A stretch of DNA of 64,000 nucleotides from Budorcas taxicolor. Taxonomy: Eukaryota; Chordata; Mammalia; Artiodactyla; Bovidae. Every line of letters starts with the position of its first letter. Position 1 is the first letter of the stretch. The stretch is from NCBI RefSeq assembly GCF_023091745.1, contig NC_068912.1, positions 106,385,567 through 106,449,566 on the forward strand. Direction: 5' to 3'. The notes under the pieces were generated by a model. It was given only the letters and a program-made list of their open reading frames with translations. It ran no database searches and had not been told where the DNA came from. Positions 35,352 to 46,409 of this stretch are shown here, piece by piece. The translations under genes were made by a program, and so were the position numbers.

Positions 35352-37530
35352 ACAGTTCAGTTCAGTTGCTCAGTCGTGTCTGACTCTTTGTGACCCCATG
35401 ATTTGCAGCATGCCAGGCCTCCCTGTCCATCACCAACTCCCAGTGTTCACCCAAACGCTTGTCCATCGAGTCGGTGATGCCATCCAGCCATCTCATCCTC
35501 TGTCGTCCCCTTCTCCTCCTGCCCCCAGTCCCTCCCAGCATCAAAGTCTTTTCCAATGAGTCAACTCTTCGAATGAGGTGGCCAAAATACTGGAGTTTCA
35601 GCATCAGTCCTTCCAAAGAACACCCAGGACTAATCTCCTTTAGAATGGACTGGTTGGATCTCCTTGCAGTCCAAGAGACTCTCAAGAGTCTTCTCCAACA
35701 CCACAGTTCAAAAGCATCAGTTCTTTGGTACTCAGCTTTCTTCACAGTCCAACTTTCACATCCATACATGACCACTGGAAAAACCATAGCCTTGACTAGA
35801 TGGACCTTTGTTGGCAAAGTAATGTCTCTGCTTTTTAATATGCTATCTAGGTTGGTCATAACTTTCCTTTCAAGGAGTAAGTGTCTTTTAATTTCATGGC
35901 TGCAATCACCATCTGCAGTGATTTTGGAGCCCCCAAAAATAAAGTCTGACACTGTTTCCATTGTTTCCCCATTTCCCATGAAGTGATGGGACCGGATGCC
36001 ATGATCTTCGTTTTCTGAATGTTGAGCTTTAAGCCAACTTTTTCACTCTCCTCTTTCACTTTCATCAAGAGGCTTTTTAGTTCCTCTTCACTTTCTGCCA
36101 TAAGGGTGGTGTCATCTGCATATCTGAGGGTATTGATACTTCTCCCGGCAATCTTGATTCCAGCTTGTGTTTCTTCCAGTCCAGCGTTTCTCATGATGTA
36201 CTCTGCATAGAAGTTAAATAAGCAGGGTGACAATATACAGCCTTGACGTACTCCTTTTCCTATTTGGAACCAGTCTGTTGTTCCATGTCCAGTTCTAACC
36301 GTTGCTTCCTGACCTGCATACAGATTTCTCAAGAGGCAGGTCAGGTGGTCTGGTATTCCCATCTCTTTTAGAATTTTCCACAGTTTCTTGTGATCCACAC
36401 AGTCAAAGGCTTTGGCATAGTCAAGAAAGCAGAATTAGATGTTTTTCTGGAACTCTCTTGCTTTTTCCATGATCCAGCGGATGTTGGCAATTTGATCTCT
36501 GGTTCCTCTGCCTTCTCTAAAAGCAGCTTGAACATCTGGAAGTTCATGGTTCACGTATTGCTGAAGCTTGGCTTGGAGAATTTTAAGCATTACTTTACTA
36601 GCATGTGAGATGAGTGCAATTGTGTGGTAGTTGGAGCATTCTTTGGCGTTGCCTTTCTTTGGGATTGGAATGAAAACTGACCTTTTCCAGTCCTGTGGCC
36701 ACTGCTGAGTTTTTCCAAATTTGCTGGCATATTGACTGCAGCACTTTCACAGCATCATCTTCCAGGATTTGAAATAGCTCAACTGGAATTCCATCACCTC
36801 CACTAGCTTTGTTCGTAGTGATGCAAAAACAAGACTAGGAGCGGACTGTGGCTCAGATCATGAACTCCTTATTGCCAAATTCAGACTTAACTTGAAGAAA
36901 ATAGGGAAAACCACTAGACCATTCAGGTATGACCTAAATCAAACCCCTTATGATTATACAGTGGAAGTGAGAAATAGATTTAAGGGCCTAGATCCGATAG
37001 ATACAGTGCCTGATGAACTATGGATGGAGGTTCGTGACATTGTACAGGAGACAGGGATCAAGACCATCCCCATGGTAAAGAAATGCAAAAGAGCAAAATG
37101 GCTGTCTGGGGAGGCCTTACAAATAGCTGTGAAAAGAACAGAGGCAAAAAACAAGGAGAAAAGGAAAGATATAAGCATCTGAATGCAGAGTTCCAAAGAA
37201 TAGCAAGGAGAGAAAAGAAAGCCTTTCTCAGTGATCAATGCAAAGAAATAGAGGAAAACAACAGAATGGGAAAGACTAGAGATCTCTTCAAGAAAATTAG
37301 AGATACCAACTCATGCAAAGATGGGCTCGATAAAGGACAGAAATGGTATGGACCTAACGGAAGCAGAAGATATTAAGAAGAGGTGGCAAGAATACACAGA
37401 AGAATTGTACAAAAAAGATCTTCACAACCAAGATAATCACGATGGTGTGATCACTCACCTAGAGCCAGACATCCTGGAATGTGAAGTCAAGCGGGCCTTA
37501 GAAAGCATCACTACGGACAAAGCTAGTGGA
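35352..37530 (-). mobile_element. BovB LINE with inverted 5' segment (one insertion)
   Basis: The left part (35352 to about 36825) is antisense BovB running from the 3' tail (acagttcagttcagttgctc) upstream to gctttgttcgtagtgatg. The right part (about 36833-37530) is the upstream BovB region in the opposite, + orientation, ending cactacggacaaagctagtg ga. The two parts overlap by about 25 bases of BovB (around actacg[a/g]acaaagctag), so together they cover one continuous stretch of the element. The direct repeat GTCCTTGGA at 35343-35351 and 37531-37539 flanks both parts. This is the structure expected of twin priming. No intact protein frame remains. Confidence 0.88.
36833..37530 (+). mobile_element. 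inverted 5' segment of the preceding BovB
   Basis: The stretch opens caagactaggagcggactgt and encodes pre-RT BovB sequence (MGSIKDRNGMDLTEAEDIKK near 37321). It is the oppositely oriented 5' portion of the insertion at 35352-37530. It ends exactly at the right target-site duplication. Confidence 0.85.
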
Positions 37531-37896
37531 GTCCTTGGATAGGAGGGAGTTAAGGGAGGAGAAGGCAGTTGTGTGACAGCTTTTGTTTTCTCTGTCAAGT
37601 AGAACATTCTGTCATTTGCTGAGTTGTGAACAGGCTAGAAGGGAAGATAGAAGTCTGAGAACAGTGTATCTAAACAAAACATAATAAAAGTGAACAGCAG
37701 CCCTGAAGTTGGTGAATGTGAATTTATAGTGTCACTTACACACCCTATAGTTCATGCTCTTCAGCAATCGAGCAGCATCAATGTAGGCACAAAGGAGATG
37801 GGTAGTTGGGTTCACCTAGAGTTTGGAGTTTTGATATGTAAGTGGTGAAGGCAATGGAGTTCAGGATGTTTGCAGGAAGTGATGAACACAATGGAA

Positions 37897-38150
37897 CAGG
37901 GACTTCCCTGCTAGTCCAGTGGTTGAAAATCCGCCTGCCAATGCAGGAAACATGGGTTCGGTCCCTGGTCTGGGAAGATCCCACATGCCAAGGGGCAACT
38001 TGCGCTTCAGTATCCACAAATAATGAAGCCTGAGAGCCCTAGAGCCAGCACTCACCAGCAACAAGAGAAGCCACCGCAATGAGAAGACCACACACTGCTA
38101 CAAAGTGTAGCCCCCGTGCAGCAATGCAATAAATAAATGAAATAGAACAA
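37897..38150 (+). mobile_element. CHR SINE, long form
   Basis: It runs from cagggacttccctgctagtc through gggttcggtccctggtctgg and gccaaggggcaacttgcgct to an aataaataaatga tail. Confidence 0.82.
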
Positions 38151-38184
38151 TAGGACATGAAATTTAAGCCGGTTAAAGAGCAAA

Positions 38185-38450
38185 GCTGAAGCTGAAACTC
38201 CAATATTTTGGCCATCTGATGCGAAGAGCTGATTCATTTGAAAAGACCCTGAGGCTGGGAGGGATTGTGGGCAGAAGGAGAAGGGGACGACAGAGGATGA
38301 GATGGCTGGATGGCATCACCGACTCAGTGAACACGAGTTTGAGTAAGCTCTGGGAGTTGGTGATGGACAGGGAGGTCTGGCGTGCTGCAGTCCATGGGGT
38401 CGCAAAGAGTCAGATACAAGTGAGCGGCTGAACTGAACTGAACTGAACTG
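38185..38450 (+). mobile_element. BovB LINE 3' end with target-site duplication
   Basis: The last ~265 bases of BovB, from gctgaagctgaaactccaat to four AACTG units. The 10-base repeat AAAGAGCAAA at 38175-38184 and 38451-38460 marks the insertion. Confidence 0.92.
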
Positions 38451-38795
38451 AAAGAGCAAAATGAAGTCAGAAAAGAGTCGATGGATAGGGAGAAATTAGA
38501 TGGTTCAGTGGACTGGATGTCTTGAGGAGGTTCAAGAAGAGAAGAGTGTGATAGGTTGAGAAAACGAGTTGGAAAGACACAAAACTGCGAGCTTACAGTG
38601 ATTCTGCTCTTTGACAAGGTACAGGGGGTTGTCACAGACCTTAGGGGCCCAGGGAAGTTCAGAAGATAGTGAGGAGGCAAGGAACAAGGAGTCAGGGAGG
38701 GCAGAGTCATGGGCCACGGTCCTGTGCCTTCCTTTGCAGGTAGAAGCTTTTCAGAGGATCTTAGCCGCACTTGTGTGGAGAGTGTGTGGAAGCAC

Positions 38796-39305
<510 letters not shown>

Positions 39306-39309
39306 TTTA

Positions 39310-39445
39310 GGTTAGAATTTTTATTCATTTATTTATTTATTTTTGCCATACCACACAGCTTGTGGGATCTCAGTTCCCTGACCAGAGATTGAAATCAGGC
39401 CACAGCTGTGAAAGCCTGGAATCCTAACCATTAGGCTACCCATAG
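39310..39445 (-). mobile_element. CHR SINE
   Basis: The antisense tail (atttatttatttattttt) is followed by cacacagcttgtgggatctc and ctaaccattaggctaccc. It lies 5 bases from the RPL30 retrocopy. Confidence 0.7.
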
Positions 39446-39499
39446 GGTTAGAATGTTTTCGAGAAATCATTTCTTTTAAGCAGTTTCCAACGAACACAA

Positions 39500-40400
39500 G
39501 TGGAGTGATCACAAAAATAAAGCGTGTATGTTAAGAATTATAAAGAAAGCCTCAACAAATTCTAAAGCATTAATGTCATACAGTCGAAGTTCCCCAATCA
39601 TGATTCAGTAAAATTGCATATTATAATGGGCTTACATATTTGGGAACCATCCTATTGATAAATACATTTTGTTGAAAACGGAAATAAAAAAGAAATTGGA
39701 AAAATATTTAGTTCTGAATGATAATGACAAAAGTACAGGTCAAAGTTTGTGGGACATGGCTAAAGCAGTACTAGGGGCAAATTTATATATTAAAACACAT
39801 TTAGTGGAAACAGTGAATGTGTAAAAATAAACAAGTCCTCCAGAGAATTGAAAACGTACATTCACACAGACAAGTGTAAGCAAATGTACAAGTGTAGGCA
39901 GCAGCTGTTTAAAATAGCCTCATAATAATGCAAATGTTTTATATATTATATAGCACAAACAATACAGGTGTCCTTAACTGGTGAATGGATAAACAGAATG
40001 CAGCATCTTCATACAAGGAATGTTTTCCACCACAAAACGGAATGAAGCACTGCTAATGCGACCACAAAGGTGAACCTCAAAAATGTATTAACTAAAAGAA
40101 GACACATATATTTCATGATTCCATTTTCATGAAATGTCCAGAAAAGGCAAATCTTTAAAGAGAGAAAGCAGACTGGTGGTTGCTTAGGGCTGGGGATGGG
40201 AATGGGAATAAACAACAAGTGGGCATGATTCTTTCTTTGAGAGTGATGGGAAATAGTTTAAAATTATACTGTGGTGATGGTTGAACAACTCTGTAACTAT
40301 ACTAAGAATTGTTCAATTTTAGACTTAAAACATACCTGTTTTAAGGTGGTGTGTAAATTATGGTGTGTAAATTATACCTCAATGAAGTGTTAGAAATAGA
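39500..40400 (+). mobile_element. old L1 relic
   Basis: Scattered L1 3' features are seen: ccttaactggtgaatggata, then aaacagaatgcagcatcttc, ggtggttgcttagggctggg and taaattatacctcaatgaag. It includes an exact 14-base tandem duplication at 40348-40375. Confidence 0.5.
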
Positions 40401-40729
40401 TAAATGAGGCAAGCATTTGACTTAAGATGGTGAAGAAGAGCAATAAAACAAACCCCTAAAACAGGAACAAAGGAAATGATAAAGTCACATATCAAGGAAA
40501 AAGAGCAAAAAAAGAAGGAAAAATATTTTAAACTTATTTTCTTGAAAAAAAAATGCCTATAGTTGGTAATTGTCCAGAGATGGGGTAATTATCAGAGAGA
40601 CTGAATCCATTTACAACTTAAGTAAACAACCGCCAGTAACAAGTATGTCCTAAAGCTTGTAGTCATTACATTCTTCACTGATGATAGGATTTGCCATTTC
40701 AGTTGTAGGATCTGGCTTCTGTTGATTGG

Positions 40730-40912
40730 CTAGTCTGTGCTCACTTTTAAAGTCCAAGCACTTCTCATGCATTTCTCATGTATTATCTCTTTGCATTCTC
40801 AATAATAGCCCCAAGAGGTAGATATTATTATTATCCACATTTAATAGATGGGGATTGGATCTCAGAGGAGGGGAGCCTTGGCAGAGGTCACATAGCTCTG
40901 GAGTCTCTAGTC
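40730..40912 (-). repeat. MIR SINE (old)
   Basis: Features include tcatgtattatctctttgca, agccccaagaggtagatatt and tggcagaggtcacatagctc, in antisense MIR order. Confidence 0.6.
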
Positions 40913-40914
40913 TA

Positions 40915-41145
40915 TTTCCCCCAGGTGCTAGGCTGCTGGTGTCCACCAGGGGGCAGAGAGAAGTCAGACATCCAGGCACAGGCTCCACGTTTGTCTGAAC
41001 TTCCAGCCTTCCTTTGTGGTGAGAGATCTTGGTATCATGGATCTGACCCCCATTTCTCACGTTACAACAGGATAAACCTGGGGAGGGATGGATAGTGACC
41101 GACCCAGGTGGCAGAGCCAGTTCGAAGCACAAGTGGGACCAGAAC
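40915..41145 (+). repeat. unrecognised dispersed element, copy 2, with CTCF-like motif
   Basis: This stretch matches the reverse complement of 25455-25690. Positions 40941-40956 read GTCCACCAGGGGGCAG on the + strand, the same 16-mer as copy 1. Other shared blocks are ctgaacttccagcc, gtgagagatcttggtatca and gatagtgaccgacccaggtg. It is not a Bov-tA, BovA, CHR or BovB. Confidence 0.75.
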
Positions 41146-41349
41146 TCAGGACTCCAGCCTCCTGGCAGCTTTGACCTTGGCCGTAGACTTAGGTGACCCT
41201 CAGCAACTGGGGGAGACAGGATGGGCATGGATTCTGGACCATAGTGGGGGCCCCGTCCCCAGCTGTGAACTCCACAGACACCAGGGGCCCCATACAACCC
41301 ACACTGCCCTGCACACAAGGGATTCAGCTGCATTTCCTGAGCAAATCTC

Positions 41350-41830
41350 CTCATCCCAGTCATTACTAAGTTCTTTGTAAAATAGGGAGAGCGACGGCCT
41401 CATAGCACTATTGTGCAGATTCATGCAAAGCTCTAATAGAGGAAGCACTCGAGAAGTGGTGGCTATATCATTGTGGTTGTTGCTATTTTTATTATTACTA
41501 AATTTTATTATTAACAACACCAACCAAGGGAGGCAGGTGCCACTTATGCCATTCTGTAGAAGAGGAGGTGATTCTCAGGAAGTCCTGTGGCAGTGAGGGG
41601 TGGGGCTGAGATCCGGGGACCCCAGCCTTGGGCTGGCGTGAATGAGGAACAGCTGTTATAGCAATCTAGGCGCATACAATTATGATCCCATCTCACGCAT
41701 GAGGAGTAAGAGGCTGACAGAGGTTGGGGATATGTGTCACAGCTGGCATGGACCTTTGATAGGAATTCCTGCCTGACTCCAGAGCCCGTGCTCTTGACCA
41801 TTACCTTACCCTCAACCATTGCCCTCTGTT
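41350..41830. repeat. degraded MIR-type sequence
   Basis: The block near 41375-41480 (ttgtaaaatagggagagcga) resembles a + MIR. Blocks near 41560-41640 and 41680-41800 (gaggagtaagaggctgacag) resemble antisense MIR. Assignment is by short motifs only. Confidence 0.4.
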
Positions 41831-41999
41831 GCAGCAGTGTATGAAGTAATCATGCAGGCTTTCAGTCATTAGGGTGTGTTCATGTGCATACTTGTTGCAT
41901 GATAAGATGTCTGAGGTACTCTATACCTGACCCCTGCACTCTGCTTAAACCATCTAGAGTGTGGTTTGAGTAAAAATGTCTAGGCGTTACTCTTGGTAA

Positions 42000-42334
42000 C
42001 TTTTTTCTTATGGTGGTAAAATATACATAGCATGAAAGATACCATTTCAACTGCTTTAGGTATACAGTTCAGTGACATTAAATGTATTGACATTGTTTTC
42101 CAACCATCACTGCCAACCATCTTCAGAACTTTTTCAGCATCCCACACTGATTTCCATACCCATTAAATAAAAAATAACTCCTCTCTCCCGTTATCCCCTG
42201 GAAACTACCATTTACTTTCTGTCTCTACGATTTTGATGACTCTAGACATCTCATGTAAGTGGAATCATAACATCTGTCCTTTTTCGTCTACCTTTAGTTA
42301 AGCATAAGGTCTTCAAGTTTTGTCCATGTTCTTT
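42000..42334 (-). mobile_element. old L1 3' end, antisense (left part)
   Basis: Sequence such as ggtggtaaaatatacatagc, caaccatcactgccaaccat and catgtaagtggaatcataac is typical antisense L1 3' sequence. It is broken by a BovB at 42335 and continues after 43213. Confidence 0.65.
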
Positions 42335-43213
42335 GGTTCAGTTCAGTCACTCAGTCGTGTCTGATTCTTTGTGACCCCATGAATCGCAGCACGCCAGGCC
42401 TCCCTGTCCATTACCAACTCCCAGAGTTCACTCAGACTCACGTCCATCGAGTCGGTGATGCCATCCAGCCATCTCATCCTCTGTCGTCCCCTTCTCCTCC
42501 TGCCCTCAATCCTTCCCAACATCAAAGTCTTTTCCAATGGGTCAACTCTTCGCATGAGGTGGCCAAAGTACTGGAGTTTCAGCTTTAGCATTATTCCTTC
42601 CAAAGAAATCCCAGGGCTGATCTCCTTCAGAAGATGGACTGGTTGGACCTCCTTGCAGTCCAAGAGACTCTCAAGAGTCTTCTCCAACACCACAGTTCAA
42701 AAGCATCAGTTCTTCAGTGCTCAGCCTTCTTTATGGTCCAACTCTCACATCCATACATGACTATTGGAAAAACCATAGCCTTGACTAGACGGACCTTTGT
42801 TGGCAAAGTAATGTCTCTGCTTTTTAATATGCTGTCTAGGTTTCTCATAGCTTTTCTTCCAAGGAGCAAGTGTCTTTTAATTTCATGGCTGCAATCACCA
42901 TCTGCAGTGATTTTGGAGCCCAGGAAAATAAAATCTGTCACTGTTTCCTTTATTCCCATCTATTTGCCATGAAGTGATGGGACCAGATGCCATGATCTTA
43001 CATTTTTTGAATGTTGAGTTTTAAACCAGTTTTTTCACTCTCCTCTTTCACCTTCATCAAGAGGCTCTTTAGTTCCTCTTTGCTTTCCACCATAAGAGTG
43101 GTGTATATCTGAGGTTACTGATATTTCTCCTGGAAATCTTGATTCCAGCTTGGGCTTCATCCAGCCCGGCATTTTGCATGATGTATTCTGCATATAAGTT
43201 AAATAAGCAGGGT
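42335..43213 (-). mobile_element. BovB LINE 3' part
   Basis: Antisense BovB from ggttcagttcagtcactcag upstream to ctgcatataagttaaataag cagggta. The 3' end is complete and the 5' part missing. I could not find a convincing target-site duplication. Confidence 0.9.
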
Positions 43214-43536
43214 ACATTTTCCTAACGACTAATAAATCTAAACATCTCACATGCTATTGGCCATCTATACATCTTCTTTGGAGAAATGTCTATTTAAGTC
43301 CCTTGCCCATTTCTAAATTGGTTGTTTGCTTTATTGTTATTTAGTTTTATGAGTTTTTTTATTTATTCTGGATATTAATTTATCATATACATGATTTGCA
43401 AGTATTTTCTTCCATTTTGTGGATTGCCTTTTACTCTATTGACAATGTCCTTTGATAAACAGTTTCAAATTTTGATGATATCTAAAAGTCCATTTGATCT
43501 GTTGTTTTCTTTTGTTGTCTGCAATTTTATTGTCAG
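43214..43536 (-). mobile_element. old L1 antisense (right part)
   Basis: Sequence such as ggagaaatgtctatttaagt, then ccttgcccatttctaaattg and ttggatattaa-like motifs continues the L1 interrupted by BovB. Confidence 0.6.
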
Positions 43537-43549
43537 CTTGATAACTTTT

Positions 43550-43676
43550 TTTGTTATCAAGCCATCCCACATGGCTTGTGGGATCTCAGTTCCCCTGAGC
43601 AGGGATCGAACCTGGGCCACGGCAGTGAATGTACCTACAAGTCCTAACCACTGGACTACCAGGGAATTCCCATCAT
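43550..43676 (-). mobile_element. CHR SINE with target-site duplication
   Basis: An antisense element (catggcttgtgggatctcag, ctaaccactggactaccagg) is bounded by CTTGATAACTTTT at 43537-43549 and 43677-43689. Confidence 0.87.
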
Positions 43677-43781
43677 CTTGATAACTTTTAACTATATTTC
43701 TAACCATTCCAATATGGAGGTCCCTCTCTATATAGATTTCAAGGGATATTACTCTTCAGTTGGGCCATTCATAAAAGAGAT

Positions 43782-43996
43782 TGTGCGCATGAGCTCAGTT
43801 GCAAAGTCATGTCCAGCTCTTCGTCACCCTATGGACTGTAGCCTGCCAGGCTCCTCTGTCCATGGGATTTTTCCAGCATGAATACTGGAGCAGGCTGGCA
43901 TTTCCTACTCCAGGGGATCTTCCCGACCTGGAGATTGAACCCCTGTGTCCTGCATTGACAGGTGGATTCTTTACCACTGTGTCACCAGGGAAGCCC
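43782..43996 (-). mobile_element. Bov-tA SINE with target-site duplication
   Basis: An antisense element bounded by CATAAAAGAGAT at 43770-43781 and 43997-44008. It lies 40 bases upstream of the MACF1-like exon. Confidence 0.92.
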
Positions 43997-44048
43997 CATA
44001 AAAGAGATATCCCCTTGCCAAGTGGTGAGATTTGTGTGCTTGTCTCAG

Positions 44049-44208
44049 GCAGCAAAAGTTGGAGGAGGTCCTGCTGATTTCAGGCCAGTTCATGGACACT
44101 CTGCAGGCCTTGTCCCACTGGTAGTCCAAGATGAAGCCAAAGCTGGCTGAGGACCAGCCGGTGCACGGGGATCTCAATCTCATCACGAACCTCGAGGATG
44201 CCCAGAAG
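44049..44208 (+). pseudogene. MACF1: MACF1-like spectrin-repeat exon (pseudo-exon)
   Basis: The 160-base stretch is bounded by a pyrimidine-rich acceptor (tttgtgtgcttgtctcag) and a strong donor (AAG before gtaagg). After one leading base it reads QQKLEEVLLISGQFMDTLQA, LSHW, stop, SKMKPKLAEDQPVHGDLNLI, TNLEDAQK. This matches a spectrin-repeat exon near the C-terminus of the spectraplakins MACF1 and DST, including LAEDQPVHGD. The TAG at 44122-44124 replaces a Leu codon without shifting the alignment. Retained splice sites and lack of an A tail indicate a genomic duplicate, not a retrocopy. MACF1 is favoured over DST because human MACF1 adjoins the BMP8A paralogue. I found no other MACF1 exon nearby. 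Confidence 0.8.
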
Positions 44209-44871
44209 GTAAGGGGTGAGATCTGAGCTGCATGGAGGGCAAAGCCATTGGGTCCTCCACCCACGTGTGCCTGCTGCTTGTGCTGCCCTTCTAGTGGAGA
44301 AAGAAAGTTTCAAAGAGTCTCTGCTTTTTGGAGAGGGGTCTTCTTGCTCTGTGTGTTTAAGCAAACTCCTGCCAGGATTCTGCATCAGTCACAAAGAATT
44401 GACCAAAGTTGGTTTGATTCAGATTTGGCAACGTGTGAACTTCATTTTGAGAGGTTGCTCCCACCTCCACCCCCATCCCTGGTCCAACCATCCACTGGTA
44501 TCATGAGTCACAAAACGGATTTAATTTCAAGTGGACAGATGCCCTTTTCCACTGACTCCCAAAATAAATGTGAGGACCTTTTAACCACTTTGGAACCATA
44601 AGCATCAATAGTTAGAACAGCATGAGTTTGTCATATTCAGCTGCACAAAGCCCTTCTGTTTCAGTAGGATGGATTCCCATGCAATGACACTTTCATCATT
44701 ATCTCTGGTTAACATTTTGCATCTTGAAGTCTAATGTCTACTGATATTAATACAGCCCCTCCAGCCTTCTTACTCTTTCATTTGCATGATATATTTTTTC
44801 CATCCATTTACTTCCAACTTGTGTTTTGTATTTACAGTGAATCTTTTAAATGATATGACTTTGAAAAAATT

Positions 44872-45135
44872 ACGAAAGTGAAAGTTGCTCAGTCCTATCC
44901 AGCTCTGCGACCTCGTGGACTATACAGTCCATGGAATTCTCCAGGCCAGAATCCTGGAGTGGGTAGCCTTTCTCTTCTCCAGGGATCTTCCCAACCCAGG
45001 GATTGAACCCAGGTCTCCTGCATTGTAGGCAGATTCTTTACCGGCTGAGCCACTAGGGAAGACCAAAAATACTGGAGCAGGTGGGCTATCCGTTCTGCAG
45101 GGGATCTTCCCGCTCCAGGAATCACACCGGGGTCT
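44872..45135 (-). mobile_element. Bov-tA SINE plus partial second unit
   Basis: An antisense Bov-tA (gttgctcagtcctatccagc to ggctgagccactagggaaga) is followed by a second, partial stretch of SINE sequence (aatactggagcaggtgggct, ggggatcttcccgctccagg). Confidence 0.8.
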
Positions 45136-45139
45136 AGCT

Positions 45140-45590
45140 TATCATTTGTTCTTGCTTTCCCCCCACCCCTAAATCATCTGACAATCTCTGATTTTTAATT
45201 GGCTTATTAACAGGAGGTAACCTGACCCATTGGCTGGACATTCCCCGTGAAGACAGGACTGTCTCATTGTGCTAGTTTTTTCTTGCCATGTAATCACACC
45301 TTGAGATAGTGATGAACTGAATTTTCCCAGAATCCTGGATGCATCCAGGAAGGTAAGTGAGGCACTTAGAGGCCTCTGAGTGGTCATTTAATGAGGTATT
45401 ATGGTACACCTACCCCAAGGCAGTATCTAGATCTGACATGGTCATGACATAGGACCTCAGGACAGGATCTTGTGACAGTATTCATATCTGTGATGGGTCC
45501 TCAGATCATAAAATGCAACGATTACATGTATGGGTGATAACACTGAATAATCTCTACTTCTGTGGTACCTCTTACAGGAACCCGTTTTCT
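45140..45590. other. intergenic, nothing recognised
   Basis: A good-looking donor (ggaaggtaagtga near 45350) is present, but the preceding bases do not resemble any exon I know. Confidence 0.45.
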
Positions 45591-45596
45591 CTTTTT

Positions 45597-45720
45597 TTAA
45601 TTTATTTATTTGGGCCATGTGGCACACTTTACAGGTTCTTAGTTCCTCAACCAGGGGTTGAAACCAAGCCACAGCAGTGAAAGCCAGGAATCCTAATCAC
45701 TAGGCCACCGGGGAACTCCT
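45597..45720 (-). mobile_element. CHR SINE
   Basis: Antisense tail tttaatttatttatttgggc, then aaaccaagccacagcagtga and ctaatcactaggccaccggg. Confidence 0.75.
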
Positions 45721-46096
45721 TCGTCTCTTTAAAATTGCTGTCTCTTTTTCATATTCTGTACGGAGAAGGTCTTGGCAATCATAAATTTAACTTTGTGGTT
45801 TCGGTCATGGAAATTCATGGGTTTGCATTTGTGTTTGTTGTGCAAGAGAGCCAGGCACACAGCTGGAGAGCGAAGCTTGCTGGCCACCGACCCCCACACT
45901 CCCATACAGCTTTGGTCTGTCCTTTGTTGCTCCCGTGCAATAGAGAACAATTCTTAATGGAAAGATGCATGAAGCTGGAGGTTACTCTTTTCTCAGAGAC
46001 TAGTAAATTCACAGATGTTTATTAAAACCCTAAACATGAGCCTGGCACTGGGATCTGAAGGTAAACTGACATGACAACTTCTGTCTTGAGAAATTC

Positions 46097-46400
46097 ATAG
46101 TGGAGAAATTCCCTGGGAGTCAAATGGTGAGGGGTCCTTTTTCCAATGCAAGTAAGATGGGTTCAATCCCTGGTCTAGGAAGATTCCACATGCCAAGGGG
46201 CAACTAAGGCTGTGTGCCACAACTACTGAGCCCACGTGCTGCAACTACTAAAGCCTACATGCTCTAGAGCCTGTGCTCTCCAAGAAGAGAAGCCCACGTC
46301 CCACAACGAGAGGAGCCCCTGCTTGCTGCAGCAAGAGAAAGCCTTCTCGCAGCAATGAGGACCCAGTACAGCCAAAAATGAACAAATGCAAACAAAAAAG
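46097..46400 (+). mobile_element. CHR SINE, long form
   Basis: It runs from aaattccctgggagtcaaat through gttcaatccctggtctagga, ccacgtgctgcaactactaa and gaagcccacgtcccacaacg to an A-rich tail. Confidence 0.8.
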
Positions 46401-46409
46401 TCCACAGTG

